From the NCBI RefSeq assembly GCF_000725625.1, contig NZ_JOHS01000007.1, positions 62,001 to 126,000 on the forward strand: a DNA stretch of 64,000 bases, in the 5' to 3' direction. Shown here piece after piece: positions 17,896 to 26,086 of this stretch. Origin of the DNA: Streptomyces sp. NRRL F-6676 (GTDB lineage: Bacteria > Actinomycetota > Actinomycetes > Streptomycetales > Streptomycetaceae). Position 1 is the stretch's first letter. The number at the start of each line of letters is the position of its first letter. The position numbers and the translations under genes were made by a program. The notes under the pieces are model-generated. The model was given only the letters and a program-made list of their open reading frames with translations. It did not search any database and was not told the DNA's origin.

Positions 17896-18357
17896 ATGAC
17901 TGCCGACCGTGATGCGACGACACCGCCGGCCGACCGGGCGGACGCCGAGCGCAAGGCCGAGATCGTCCGTGTCCTCGTCGACGTGGGACACTCCGCGGAC
18001 GCCGTCGTGGCCCAGGTGCTCGGGGAGTTCGGGGTGCCGGCCTCCGTCACCGGCACGCTGTGGGCCCTGGCGCCGGGGACCGAGCCGCCGACGATGCGGG
18101 AGGTGGCGGCCCGGCTCCGCTGCGACCCCTCCACGGTCAGCCTCGCCGCCGACAAACTCCAGGGCGTGGGGCTCATCGCCCGCCGGCCCCACCCCTCCGA
18201 CGGCCGCAAACGCACCCTGGTCCTGACGGACCGCGGGCACGAACTGTGGGAGGCGCTCAGGACGCGGCTGCACGCCTCCGGCCTCTTCACCGGCCTCGAC
18301 GCGGAGGAACAGCGCACCCTGCTGGCGCTGCTGACCAAGATGCGGCCGCGGCAGTAG
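17896..18357 (+). CDS. MarR family transcriptional regulator
   Basis: A 153-residue winged-helix regulator (TMREVAARLRCDPSTVSLAADKL recognition region; wing GLIARRPHPSDGRKRTLVLT, the highly conserved D-x-R of MarR). Start ATG at 17896 has no strong ribosome site. It is divergent from the reductase and likely represses both genes through the dyad between them. MarR proteins of this kind usually respond to phenolic compounds or oxidants. Confidence 0.9.
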   Translation: MTADRDATTPPADRADAERKAEIVRVLVDVGHSADAVVAQVLGEFGVPASVTGTLWALAPGTEPPTMREVAARLRCDPSTVSLAADKLQGVGLIARRPHPSDGRKRTLVLTDRGHELWEALRTRLHASGLFTGLDAEEQRTLLALLTKMRPRQ

Positions 18358-18452
18358 GGCGACTCCCCCGCCGGCCGTCTCCCTCTTCGGGAACCCCTTC
18401 CTCCGCAAGGGCGTTGACAGGAGTTGCGGGCAGGGGCGAGGGGAGTGGCACT

Positions 18453-19133
18453 GTGACACGAGTGAACACGCGAGATCCTCAACGACTACTACTCGTCGAG
18501 GACGACCGGGAGCTGGTCGACATGCTCTCGGGGATACTGCGCGACGAGGGGTACGCGGTCGATGTCGCGACCGACGGTCAGCGGGGCCTGCACCTCGGCC
18601 TGTCCCGGCAGTACGACGTACTCGTCGTCGACCGGCGCCTCCCGGCGCTCGACGGCCTCGATCTGCTGGGCCGATTACGGTCCCACGCCGTCCGTACGCC
18701 GGTACTGCTGCTGACCGCGATGGGTACCGTGCACGACCGGGTCGACGGGCTGGACGCCGGCGCCGACGACTATCTGGTCAAACCGTTCGACCTCGACGAA
18801 CTGAGCGCCCGGCTGCGGGCGTTGTGCCGAAGAGGCCTCGACGCCGCCGAAGTGCTCCGGATCGGCTCGGGCTGCCTGTTCGTCGGCCGTCGCGAGGTCG
18901 AGTTGGCCAACGGCGAGCAGATCGCCCTGGCCGCCCGGGAGTTCGCCCTGCTGTGGGTGCTCGCCTCGCGCCCCGACGCCGTGCACTCGCGGGCACAGCT
19001 GCGCCGGCTGGTGTTCCAGGAGGCGCCGGCCTCGTCCATCGTCGACACCTATGTGTACTACCTGCGGCGCAAGCTGGGCCGACAGGTCGTGTGCACGGTC
19101 CGCGGGCTCGGTTACCGCCTGGGGGCGCTGTGA
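18453..19133 (+). CDS. OmpR-family response regulator
   Basis: A 226-residue response regulator with acidic pair (LLLVEDDRELV), phospho-acceptor aspartate (VLVVDRRLPALDGLD), conserved lysine (YLVKPFDLDEL) and a C-terminal winged helix (LAAREFALLWVLASRPDAVHS; CTVRGLGYRLG). GTG at 18453 has GGGGAG seven bases upstream; GTG at 18462 is an alternative. The stop overlaps the GTG of the kinase gene (GTGA). It directly precedes the ammonia-lyase locus and could be its regulator, though no binding evidence exists. Confidence 0.92.
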   Translation: MTRVNTRDPQRLLLVEDDRELVDMLSGILRDEGYAVDVATDGQRGLHLGLSRQYDVLVVDRRLPALDGLDLLGRLRSHAVRTPVLLLTAMGTVHDRVDGLDAGADDYLVKPFDLDELSARLRALCRRGLDAAEVLRIGSGCLFVGRREVELANGEQIALAAREFALLWVLASRPDAVHSRAQLRRLVFQEAPASSIVDTYVYYLRRKLGRQVVCTVRGLGYRLGAL

Positions 19134-20488
19134 GGACGTCGTCCGCCGAGTGGGCGGCGGTGCGCCGGGCGCGGCTGCGGATCGCCGTGATCACCGGGGC
19201 GATCATCACGCTGCTGGTCACGGTCGTCGGCGTCGTCGCGCACACGGTGATGGTGCACGCACAGGACGACCAGGTGTGGCGCGAGGTCCGCTACAACGCC
19301 GAGTACGGCGACCTGACCAGTCCCCCGGTGTGCACCTGGCTGTACGCGTCCGGCGTGACGCCCCTGGCCAACGCCCCGCGCGGCTTCCCGTTGCGCGCCG
19401 ACGTGGGCCGGGTCGACGGCACGCACCGGGCCGTGGAGCGCACGGTGCGGCGCAACGGCACGGTCTACGTGGTGCGTACGCAGGTCCGCACGGACGGGAC
19501 CGTGGTGCAGGCGGTGTTCGACACGCGCTTCCAGCTGGCCGACCGCGGCCATCTGTGGTTCGCGCTGGCCGTCGCCGAACTGGTGGGACTGCTCGCCGCG
19601 GCCGTCACCGGGGTGGTGCTGGGGCGGCGCGCCGTGGCCCCTCTGGCGGAGGCCCTGACCCGGCAGGAGCGGTTCGTGACGGACGCCAGTCATGAGCTGC
19701 GCACGCCGATCACCCAGGTGTACACGCGGGCGCAGGTGCTGGCCCGGCAGGCGGCCGCCCAGGAGATGCCGGACCCGCACCGCGACGGGCTGGCCCGGCT
19801 GGCCGCGTCGGCCGGCCGGCTGGGCGAGGTGCTGGACGACCTGCTGCTGTCGGCGAGCCTCGCGGCGGACCCGGCGCGGCCCTCGGAGCGCCGGCCGGTC
19901 GATCTGGCCGCGCTGGCCCGGTCGGTGGTGGCCGAGGAGGCGGACCGGATTCGGGCCCGCCGTCTCACCGTCGCCGTGGACGGACCGCCGCGTCCCCTCG
20001 TCGTCGACGGCATCGAGTCCGCGCTGCGCCGCGCCGTCGGCGAGGTGCTGTCCAACGCGATCAGCCACACCCCGGCCGGGGGCCGGATCGAGGTGGTCCT
20101 GTCGCGCTCGGCCGGCATGGTGCAGCTGGCCGTCACGGACACCGGGCCCGGCTTCGACCCGGCCGCGGTCGACCAGCTGTTCCAGCGGTTCCACCGGGGC
20201 AGCGGCGACGGCGGGCGGTACGGGCTGGGGCTCGCGCTGCTGCGCGAGGTCGTCACGCGGCACGGCGGCACGGTCGCCGCCGCGGGCCGTCCGGGGCGCG
20301 GCGCCCGGTTCACCCTCCGGCTGCCGGAGCACGTACCCGCCGGCCCGGAGCCGGCGCATGCGGCCACGGCACGTCCGCTCACGGCACGTCCGCTCGCGGC
20401 GGCTCACGCGTGGCGAGCAGCCGGGCAGCGGCGCGGACGTCCGCGTCCAGCGGACGGTCCGGCTCGACCGGGGGGATCGTCTCGATGA
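19130..20488 (+). CDS. Membrane sensor histidine kinase
   Basis: A 452-residue sensor kinase. Transmembrane helices lie at ~18-40 and ~145-168 and bound a small extracytoplasmic sensor containing one cysteine (SPPVCTWLYASGV). Kinase boxes are FVTDASHELRTPITQ (H), VGEVLSNAISHTP (N), VTDTGPGFDP (G1), LFQRFHRG (F) and GLGLALLREV (G2). The C-terminal ~60 residues are low-complexity and include a short tandem repeat at DNA level (ACGGCACGTCCGCTC twice, ~20380); this tail overlaps the convergent ammonia-lyase gene by 110 bases. The tail may be non-functional read-through after loss of an earlier stop. Confidence 0.9.
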   Translation: MRTSSAEWAAVRRARLRIAVITGAIITLLVTVVGVVAHTVMVHAQDDQVWREVRYNAEYGDLTSPPVCTWLYASGVTPLANAPRGFPLRADVGRVDGTHRAVERTVRRNGTVYVVRTQVRTDGTVVQAVFDTRFQLADRGHLWFALAVAELVGLLAAAVTGVVLGRRAVAPLAEALTRQERFVTDASHELRTPITQVYTRAQVLARQAAAQEMPDPHRDGLARLAASAGRLGEVLDDLLLSASLAADPARPSERRPVDLAALARSVVAEEADRIRARRLTVAVDGPPRPLVVDGIESALRRAVGEVLSNAISHTPAGGRIEVVLSRSAGMVQLAVTDTGPGFDPAAVDQLFQRFHRGSGDGGRYGLGLALLREVVTRHGGTVAAAGRPGRGARFTLRLPEHVPAGPEPAHAATARPLTARPLAAAHAWRAAGQRRGRPRPADGPARPGGSSR

Positions 20489-21914
20489 GGGCGTCGAGGA
20501 GGTCCGCGCACCGGGGCGCGGTGGGCCGGCGGGCACCGACGTGGACCGCCTGGCGCAGCCCGAGCGCGAGCGATCCGCACAGCAGGCCGAGGAGTTCGGC
20601 CATGTCGTAGGAGCGCAGGGCGGCCTGGGTGCCGAACGGGACGACGTCCTGGTTGTGCAGGTTCGTCGGCAGGCTCTGCATGCTCGCCGGTGTCGCGTTG
20701 CGGCGGATCTCCGCCACGAACGCGGTGCCGGCGAGCTGCACGCCCTGGAGTCCGTGCTGCAACCCCGGCGTGGTGGCGAGCATCGGCGGCAGCCCGCCGT
20801 TGCGTGCCGGGTCCGTCAGCAGGTCGAGCTGGCGTTCGGCGAGGTTGCCGAGCTGGGCGGTGACGGAGGCGAGGAGGTCGGCGGCGAAGGCGGCGGGCTG
20901 CCCGAAGAAGTTCCCGCCGTGCACCACCTTCCCCTTCCGCGGCGTCCGCATGTCGTCGTCGGGGAAGAACAGCGGGTTGTCGCTGATGCCGCCGAGGTCC
21001 GCGGCGACCACACCGTCGACGTACCGCAGCGCGTCCTCGGCGGCGCCGAGGAGCTGCGGGGCGCACCGGATGCTGTACGGCTCCTGGAGCGGCCGGGTGC
21101 CGGAGGGGGTGAGGCCGGTGAGCGTCTTGCGCATGCGCGCGCCGACGTCGCCCGCGCCGGGGTGGCCGTAAGCGCGCAGCAGGTCCGCGTCGAGGAAGCC
21201 GGGGTCGCAGCCGAGGAGGTCGGCCAGCAGGCAGGTGAGGGCCGCCAGTGAGCGGTGTGCCGAGCGGACGGCGTCGCGGGCCAGTGCGGTGGCCGCGGTG
21301 GTGACGGAGGTGCCGTTGACGAGGGCGAGCGCGTCGCGGCCGTCAAGGGTGAGCGGGCGCAGCCCGGCGGCGGCGAGGGCCTCACCGGCCGGCATCCGGC
21401 GGCCGTCGAGGTAGGCGTGTCCCCGGCCGCGTAGTGCCTGGGTGGCGTAGGCGAGCGGGATGAGGTCGCCGCTCGCGCCGACGGAGCCGTAGCGGGGGAC
21501 GGCGGGCGAGAACGTCGTGGCGAACATCGCGGCGAGCCGGTCGACGACCTCGGCGGAGACGCCGGAGAAGCCCTGGGCGAGGGACCAGGTGCGCAGCAGC
21601 AGGGCGGCGCGGCAGATCTCGTGCGGCAGGTCCGGGCCCTGGCCCGCGCCGAGGTGGGCCAGGGTGTTGTCGCACTGGTCGGCCTCGTCGGAGCGGCCGG
21701 CGTACCCCACGAGGGCGCCGAAGCCGGTGGTGGCGCCGTAGATGTGCCGGGTCTCGCCGTCGCCGTGCCGCAGGTCGTGGAAGAAGCGGCGGCCGCGGTC
21801 CAGGCGCGCCCGGGCCTCGTCGTCCACGGTGACGGTGAGCGGGGCCGCCGCGCGGCGCAGGACGGCGGAGTCCGGGGGGCCGGTGAGGGAGACGGTGTCC
21901 ATGGTGGTGAGCAC
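20379..21914 (-). CDS. Aromatic amino acid ammonia-lyase, tyrosine type
   Basis: A 511-residue MIO-dependent lyase. The Ala-Ser-Gly triad that cyclises to the MIO electrophile is in YGSVGASGDLIPLAY. The substrate-selectivity site reads TLAHLGAGQG: the His-Leu pair is the one seen in tyrosine ammonia-lyases, whereas phenylalanine enzymes have Phe-Leu and histidine enzymes Ser-His. Other family elements are GATTGFGALVG, LVNGTSVTTA, LQEPYSIRCAPQ and NLHNQDVVPFG. Predicted product: p-coumarate from L-tyrosine. The start is GTG at 21914, placed exactly seven bases after a -10 hexamer in an arrangement shared with both flavoprotein genes; ATG at 21902 is an alternative. No histidine-utilisation genes are near, which argues against HutH. 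Confidence 0.88.
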   Translation of the reverse strand: MLTTMDTVSLTGPPDSAVLRRAAAPLTVTVDDEARARLDRGRRFFHDLRHGDGETRHIYGATTGFGALVGYAGRSDEADQCDNTLAHLGAGQGPDLPHEICRAALLLRTWSLAQGFSGVSAEVVDRLAAMFATTFSPAVPRYGSVGASGDLIPLAYATQALRGRGHAYLDGRRMPAGEALAAAGLRPLTLDGRDALALVNGTSVTTAATALARDAVRSAHRSLAALTCLLADLLGCDPGFLDADLLRAYGHPGAGDVGARMRKTLTGLTPSGTRPLQEPYSIRCAPQLLGAAEDALRYVDGVVAADLGGISDNPLFFPDDDMRTPRKGKVVHGGNFFGQPAAFAADLLASVTAQLGNLAERQLDLLTDPARNGGLPPMLATTPGLQHGLQGVQLAGTAFVAEIRRNATPASMQSLPTNLHNQDVVPFGTQAALRSYDMAELLGLLCGSLALGLRQAVHVGARRPTAPRCADLLDALIETIPPVEPDRPLDADVRAAARLLATREPPRADVP

Positions 21915-21976
21915 GTGACGAAACGTAGGCGGGGAATCTCAGAGCGCTCTGAAAACCGCTGGCTAGCTTCCGGAAC
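21915..21976. promoter_or_regulatory. Bidirectional leaderless promoter with palindromic box
   Basis: The perfect palindrome TCAGAGCGCTCTGA (21939-21952) is followed in both directions by 11 bases, a -10-like hexamer and seven bases before a start codon. Rightward the hexamer is TAGCTT and the start is ATG at 21977. Leftward the hexamer is TACGTT and the start is GTG at 21914. Transcription should start at or next to the initiation codons. The box covers the -35 position, so a bound protein would repress or activate both genes. Confidence 0.7.
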
Positions 21977-23605
21977 ATGACCCATGACCAGCTGACGAAT
22001 CATGGCCGTCCGACGACATCCGACCACCTGACGACCCATGACTATCTGATCATCGGCGCGGGCCCCGCCGGGTTGCAGCTCGCCGCCCTCCTGGAGCGGG
22101 ACGGCGCGGACTACGTCGTCCTGGAGCGTGGCAGTGGTCCGGGTACGTTCTTCACGCGGTTCCCCCGCCACCGCTATCTGATCTCGAACAACAAGGTGCA
22201 CACGGGGTACGACGACCCGGAGCTGCGGCTGCGGATGGACTGGAACTCCCTGCTCAGCGACGACCCCGAACTGGTCTTCACCCGGTACAGCCCCCGCTAC
22301 TTCCCGCCGGCCGACGACCTGGTGCGCTATCTGACCGACTTCGCCTCCCGCACCGGGGTCCGCGTGCGGTACGACACCGCCGTCGCACACGTCACCCGCG
22401 ACGCCGGGGGCTTCACCGTCACCGACCACACCGGCACGGCCCGGCGGGCCCGGCACCTGGTGGTCGCCACCGGGATGCCCGTGCCGAACCTGCCGTCGGT
22501 GCCGGGCATCGAACTGGCCGAACGCTACGACACGATCGACACCGACCCGGCGTCCTTCACCGATCAGCGGGTGCTCATCATCGGCCGCGGCAACTCCGCC
22601 TTCGAGACGGCCGAGAATCTCATGGAGACCGCGGCGGTCATCCATGTCGTCGGCTCGGGCTCGCTGAAGATGGCCTGGCGGACGCATTACGTGGGCCATC
22701 TGCGCGCGGTCTACAACAACTTCCTGGACAGCTATCAGCTCAAGTCGCAGAACGCCCTGCTGGACGGCCGGGTGCTCGGGATCGAACGGGGGCCGGACGG
22801 CTACCGCGTCCAGGTCTCCTTCGAACGGGTCGACGAAGTCGTCAAGGAGATCCGCTACGACCGCGTGATCGTCGCGACCGGCTTCCGCTTCGACGGCTCG
22901 ATCTTCGACGACACCTGCGCCCCCGACCTCGTCGTCGACGACCGCTTCCCGGCGCTGACGCCGCTCGGCGAGTCGGTCAACGTGCCCGGGCTGTACTTCG
23001 CGGGGACGCTGATGCAGGGCCGTGACTTCCGCAAGGCCACGACCGGCTTCATCCACGGCTTCCGCTACACGGTGCGGGCCCTGCACCGCGGGCTGCGGCA
23101 GCGCCACGACGGGGTGCCGTGGCCGACGACGGTGCTCGGGGACGACACCGAGCGCGCCGTCGACGCGGTGATCACCCGCGTCAACCGGTCCTCCGCGCTG
23201 TGGCAGCAGTTCGCCGTCCTCGGCGACCTGCTGCTGCTCGGCCCGGACGGCACGCTGCGCTACGCCGAGGAGATGCCCGTCGCCCATGTGCCCGGCGCCG
23301 TGCGCGCCGGGGACTTCGGCGAGGTGGCCGCCCACGCGGTGATCACCCTGGAGTACGGCGAGGACCACGACCGGGTGGACCCCTTCGACGTCTCCGCGGG
23401 CCGCAAGTCCCAGCAGGACGTGTCGGGTCTGGACGGCCGCTATCTGCATCCGGTCGTGCGCTGGTACCGGGACGGGGAGTTCGTCGCCGAGCACCATCTC
23501 ACCGAGAACCTGGAGAACGAGTGGGACAGCGAGGAGGTCCACCGCGCCCCGCTGCGCGCCTTCCTCACCGCGCACCGCGGTCCGGCCGCCCCGGTGGCGC
23601 CGTGA
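21977..23605 (+). CDS. FOXRED2-like FAD-dependent monooxygenase/oxidoreductase
   Basis: A 542-residue flavoprotein. The FAD motif is DYLIIGAGPAGLQLAALLER (about residue 22), the NADPH-binding motif VLIIGRGNSAFETAENL (~195), and a typical FMO-type third motif VIVATGFRFDGSIF (~295). Diagnostic stretches such as RFPRHRYLISNNK, MDWNSLLSDDPEL, WRTHYVGHLRAV and FIHGFRYTVRALHR match the eukaryotic FOXRED2 (ERFAD) protein family closely in order. Bacterial members are uncharacterised as far as I know; N- or S-oxygenation is plausible. It is a paralogue of the gene at 29210-30751. The first ~20 residues (MTHDQLTNHGRPTTSDHLT) are a repetitive extension that the paralogue lacks. The stop overlaps the next start (GTGA), so it heads an operon with the oxidase, P450, small ORF and exporter. 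Confidence 0.85.
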   Translation: MTHDQLTNHGRPTTSDHLTTHDYLIIGAGPAGLQLAALLERDGADYVVLERGSGPGTFFTRFPRHRYLISNNKVHTGYDDPELRLRMDWNSLLSDDPELVFTRYSPRYFPPADDLVRYLTDFASRTGVRVRYDTAVAHVTRDAGGFTVTDHTGTARRARHLVVATGMPVPNLPSVPGIELAERYDTIDTDPASFTDQRVLIIGRGNSAFETAENLMETAAVIHVVGSGSLKMAWRTHYVGHLRAVYNNFLDSYQLKSQNALLDGRVLGIERGPDGYRVQVSFERVDEVVKEIRYDRVIVATGFRFDGSIFDDTCAPDLVVDDRFPALTPLGESVNVPGLYFAGTLMQGRDFRKATTGFIHGFRYTVRALHRGLRQRHDGVPWPTTVLGDDTERAVDAVITRVNRSSALWQQFAVLGDLLLLGPDGTLRYAEEMPVAHVPGAVRAGDFGEVAAHAVITLEYGEDHDRVDPFDVSAGRKSQQDVSGLDGRYLHPVVRWYRDGEFVAEHHLTENLENEWDSEEVHRAPLRAFLTAHRGPAAPVAP

Positions 23606-24672
23606 CCCTCCGCGAACTGCACGACCGCGCACGGAAGACGCTGGATCCGGTCGTCTACGACTACGTGGCGGGCGGCGCCGGCGAGGAGCGCGTCCTCGCC
23701 GACAACGAGCGGGCGTTCGACCGGTACGCGCTGCTGCCGAGGGTGCTGCGCGGCGGCGGCGCGCGGGACACCGCCGTCGGCCTGCCCGGCGCCCCGCGGA
23801 CGGCACCGGTGTTCGTCGCGCCCACCGCCTTCCACCGGCTGGTGCACCCGGGCGGCGAGCGGGCCACCGCCCGTGCCGCCGCGGCCGAGGGCGCCGTCCT
23901 GGTGACGGGGACGGCCGCGACCACCTCCGTCGCCGACGTCGTCGCCGCGGCGCGCGAGGCGGCCCCGGATCCGGCCGTGTGGTTCCAGCTCCATCCGCAC
24001 CCTCGCGCGGAGGTCACCGCCGCCCTCGTCCGGCGCGCCGAGGACGCCGGCTGCACGGCGCTGGTGGTCACCGTCGACTCGCCGGTGTTCGGCCGGCACG
24101 CCAGGGACCTGCGGAACGGGTTCACCGATCTGCCGCCCGGCTACGCCGCCGAGAACATGCGCGACCTGCCCGGCGCCCCGCCGGGCGGCCTCACCGACAT
24201 CCCCATGTCCCCGGAGCCGCGCTGGCAGGATCTGGCGGAGACGGTGCGCGGCACCTCACTGCCCGTACTGGTCAAGGGAGTTCTGCACCCGGACGACGCC
24301 CTGCTCGCCGTCGAGCACGGCGCGGCCGGGGTGATCGTGTCCAACCACGGGGGCCGCCAGTGCGACGCCGTCCCGGCGGCCCTGGACTGCCTGCCCGCGA
24401 TCGCCGGCGCGGTCGCGGGCCGGGTGCCCGTCCTGCTCGACGGCGGGGTCCGGCGTGGCAGCGACGTCGCGGTGGCACTCGCCCTGGGCGCGAGCGCCGT
24501 CGGCGTCGGACGCCCCGTGGTGTGGGGCCTGGCCGCCGAGGGGGAGGCGGGGGTGCGGCGGGTCCTCGCGACGCTGCGCGACGAGTACGACCACACGCTC
24601 GCCCTGTGCGGCGGGCACCGGAACACCGATCTGACGGCCGGCATGGTCGTGCGGAAGGGCGGGGCGTGGTGA
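23602..24672 (+). CDS. FMN-dependent 2-hydroxyacid oxidase (4-hydroxymandelate oxidase-like)
   Basis: A 356-residue TIM-barrel flavoprotein of the glycolate/lactate/mandelate oxidase family. The catalytic histidine-arginine motif is intact (VIVSNHGGRQCDAVPAALD, ~residue 245). The FMN-binding lysine region (PVLVKGVLHPDDALLA) and phosphate-binding site (VPVLLDGGVRRGSD, then ASAVGVGRPVVW) are present. The N-terminal YDYVAGGAGEERVLADN is diagnostic. It would oxidise an (S)-2-hydroxyacid to a 2-ketoacid. The closest functional types in actinomycetes include the 4-hydroxymandelate oxidases used to make hydroxyphenylglycine, which fits a tyrosine-derived pathway but is inference. GTG at 23602 and the stop at 24672 both overlap neighbours by four bases. 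Confidence 0.88.
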   Translation: MTLRELHDRARKTLDPVVYDYVAGGAGEERVLADNERAFDRYALLPRVLRGGGARDTAVGLPGAPRTAPVFVAPTAFHRLVHPGGERATARAAAAEGAVLVTGTAATTSVADVVAAAREAAPDPAVWFQLHPHPRAEVTAALVRRAEDAGCTALVVTVDSPVFGRHARDLRNGFTDLPPGYAAENMRDLPGAPPGGLTDIPMSPEPRWQDLAETVRGTSLPVLVKGVLHPDDALLAVEHGAAGVIVSNHGGRQCDAVPAALDCLPAIAGAVAGRVPVLLDGGVRRGSDVAVALALGASAVGVGRPVVWGLAAEGEAGVRRVLATLRDEYDHTLALCGGHRNTDLTAGMVVRKGGAW

Positions 24673-26030
24673 GCGGCCGGACGGAGACGTGGTGGCTGCC
24701 GCGCACGGTGGTGGACCTGCGCGTCCGCATCTTCGAGAAGGTCAACGGCGACCGGGCGGTGACCCTGCCCAACGCCACCCACGGCCCGGAGGTGTTCGAG
24801 CGGGTCTACGCCCACCCGGCCGCGGGCGGGCGCAGCGAGGGGGCGGGGCTCTCCGACCTGTTCTGGTACTGGCTGGCGCCGGGCCCCGAGGTGCACCAGG
24901 AGCACCTGGAGCCCGGCGAGCGCTACGAGGACGTCGCCGCGACGACCCGGCGCATCGTCGCCGGAAGCGCGGCCGACCTCACGGCGGCCGCCGCCCGGGC
25001 CGTCGCCGGGGTCCTGGACACCCTGCCGGACACACGTGTCAGCCTCGTACGGCTGCGGGACCTGGTGATGCCCGCGTGGGCCGCCTTCGCCTACGAGCTG
25101 GTCTTCCAGGAGCCGTGCCCGCCGCACGCCCGCGAACTGATCGTCGCGCACGCCGACGACGTGATCACCGCCCTGAAGTGCACCGGACTGCGCCACCCGC
25201 GCCGCCGGGCCCGGCTGACGGCGTATCTGCGCGAGCGGGTCGCGGCCGGCGACGTGCCGCACCGCCTCCCGGCCTCCCTGTCGCTCCCCGAGCAGGTGCA
25301 CTACCTCCAGGGGACCTTCTTCAACACGGCCGTCGTACAGCTCTCCGAGGCCACCGCGCACGTCCTGCTCGCCCTCGCCCACCACCCGCACGTGCAGGAA
25401 CGCGTCGCGGCGAACCCGGCGGACGACCGGTATCTGACACAGGTGCTCGACGAGACGATGCGGCGCTACCCGCTGTTCGGCATCGCCCACCGCATCACCA
25501 CCGGCGAGATCCCCCTCGACGACGAGACGGTGCTGCCGGCCGGCTCCGTGGTGTGCTTCAGCTACCCCGACTACCACGCCACCGGCTACGAACGGCCCGA
25601 CGAGTTCGACCCCGACCGCTGGACCCGGCCGGCCTCCAAGGAGGCGCACCACATCCCGTACGGCGTGGCGAAGAACCGCCCCTGCCCGGCGTGGCGGCTC
25701 TCGCCGCTCGTGCTGCGCGCCGCGGTCCGCGAGGTGCTCGGCCGGTTCCGGCTGGACTCGACGGCCTCGCACACCCGCTCCATCCCGCACCGGGCGCCCT
25801 GTCTGCTCATCCCGCGCGGCCTGCCCGCCCGGCCCCGCGGCCTGACCGCCCTGCGCGGCTTCGTCCGGCTGCGGGACGGGGTGGAGGACGTCACCCGGGG
25901 CGTACGCCAGCTGGTGCTCGGCACGGTCATGGTGCTGCACGCCCGCCGACTGCGCCCGGCGGCACGGTACTTCGACGAACAGCGGGCCGGCGGCTGCCCG
26001 GTCCCCCACCCGGAAAGAGGGAACGCATGA
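24669..26030 (+). CDS. Atypical cytochrome P450
   Basis: A 453-residue protein with the K-helix ExxR motif (VLDETMRRYPLFG), the following PDYHATGYERPDEFDPDRW (PERF-type region), and a cysteine-ligand loop PYGVAKNRPCPAWRLSP. The loop is non-standard: there is no F-x-x-G-x-x-x-C-x-G, although the cysteine is in place. The I-helix region (YLQGTFFNTAVVQLSEATAH) lacks the acid-threonine pair that normally activates oxygen. Both features occur in P450s that do something other than simple hydroxylation. It starts at GTG 24669 inside the oxidase stop and ends at 26030 overlapping an ATG. The ~60 C-terminal residues after the haem region are an extra basic extension. No ferredoxin is adjacent. Confidence 0.8.
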   Translation: MSGRTETWWLPRTVVDLRVRIFEKVNGDRAVTLPNATHGPEVFERVYAHPAAGGRSEGAGLSDLFWYWLAPGPEVHQEHLEPGERYEDVAATTRRIVAGSAADLTAAAARAVAGVLDTLPDTRVSLVRLRDLVMPAWAAFAYELVFQEPCPPHARELIVAHADDVITALKCTGLRHPRRRARLTAYLRERVAAGDVPHRLPASLSLPEQVHYLQGTFFNTAVVQLSEATAHVLLALAHHPHVQERVAANPADDRYLTQVLDETMRRYPLFGIAHRITTGEIPLDDETVLPAGSVVCFSYPDYHATGYERPDEFDPDRWTRPASKEAHHIPYGVAKNRPCPAWRLSPLVLRAAVREVLGRFRLDSTASHTRSIPHRAPCLLIPRGLPARPRGLTALRGFVRLRDGVEDVTRGVRQLVLGTVMVLHARRLRPAARYFDEQRAGGCPVPHPERGNA

Positions 26031-26086
26031 CCCCCGCGGAGTTCGGCCCCACGTACGCCGTGACGGTCCCCGGGGCGGGCCGGTGA
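26027..26086 (+). CDS. 19-residue small ORF coupled between P450 and exporter
   Basis: ATG at 26027 overlaps the P450 stop (ATGA) and has GAGGGA five to ten bases upstream. The ORF ends at TGA 26084-26086, which overlaps the GTG of the MFS gene (GTGA). The peptide is MTPAEFGPTYAVTVPGAGR. Exact four-base coupling at both ends argues that it is translated. It could be a minimal precursor peptide modified by the adjoining P450, as in the very short P450-processed RiPP precursors (biarylitide type), since it contains one tyrosine and a C-terminal Gly-Arg. It could equally be a translational-coupling leader for the exporter. Too short for homology; translation is likely, function unknown. Confidence 0.45.
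   Translation: MTPAEFGPTYAVTVPGAGR

Noticed and set aside
20379..21914. Ammonia-lyase as HutH of histidine degradation
   Set aside because: The selectivity loop has His-Leu and no other hut genes are near.
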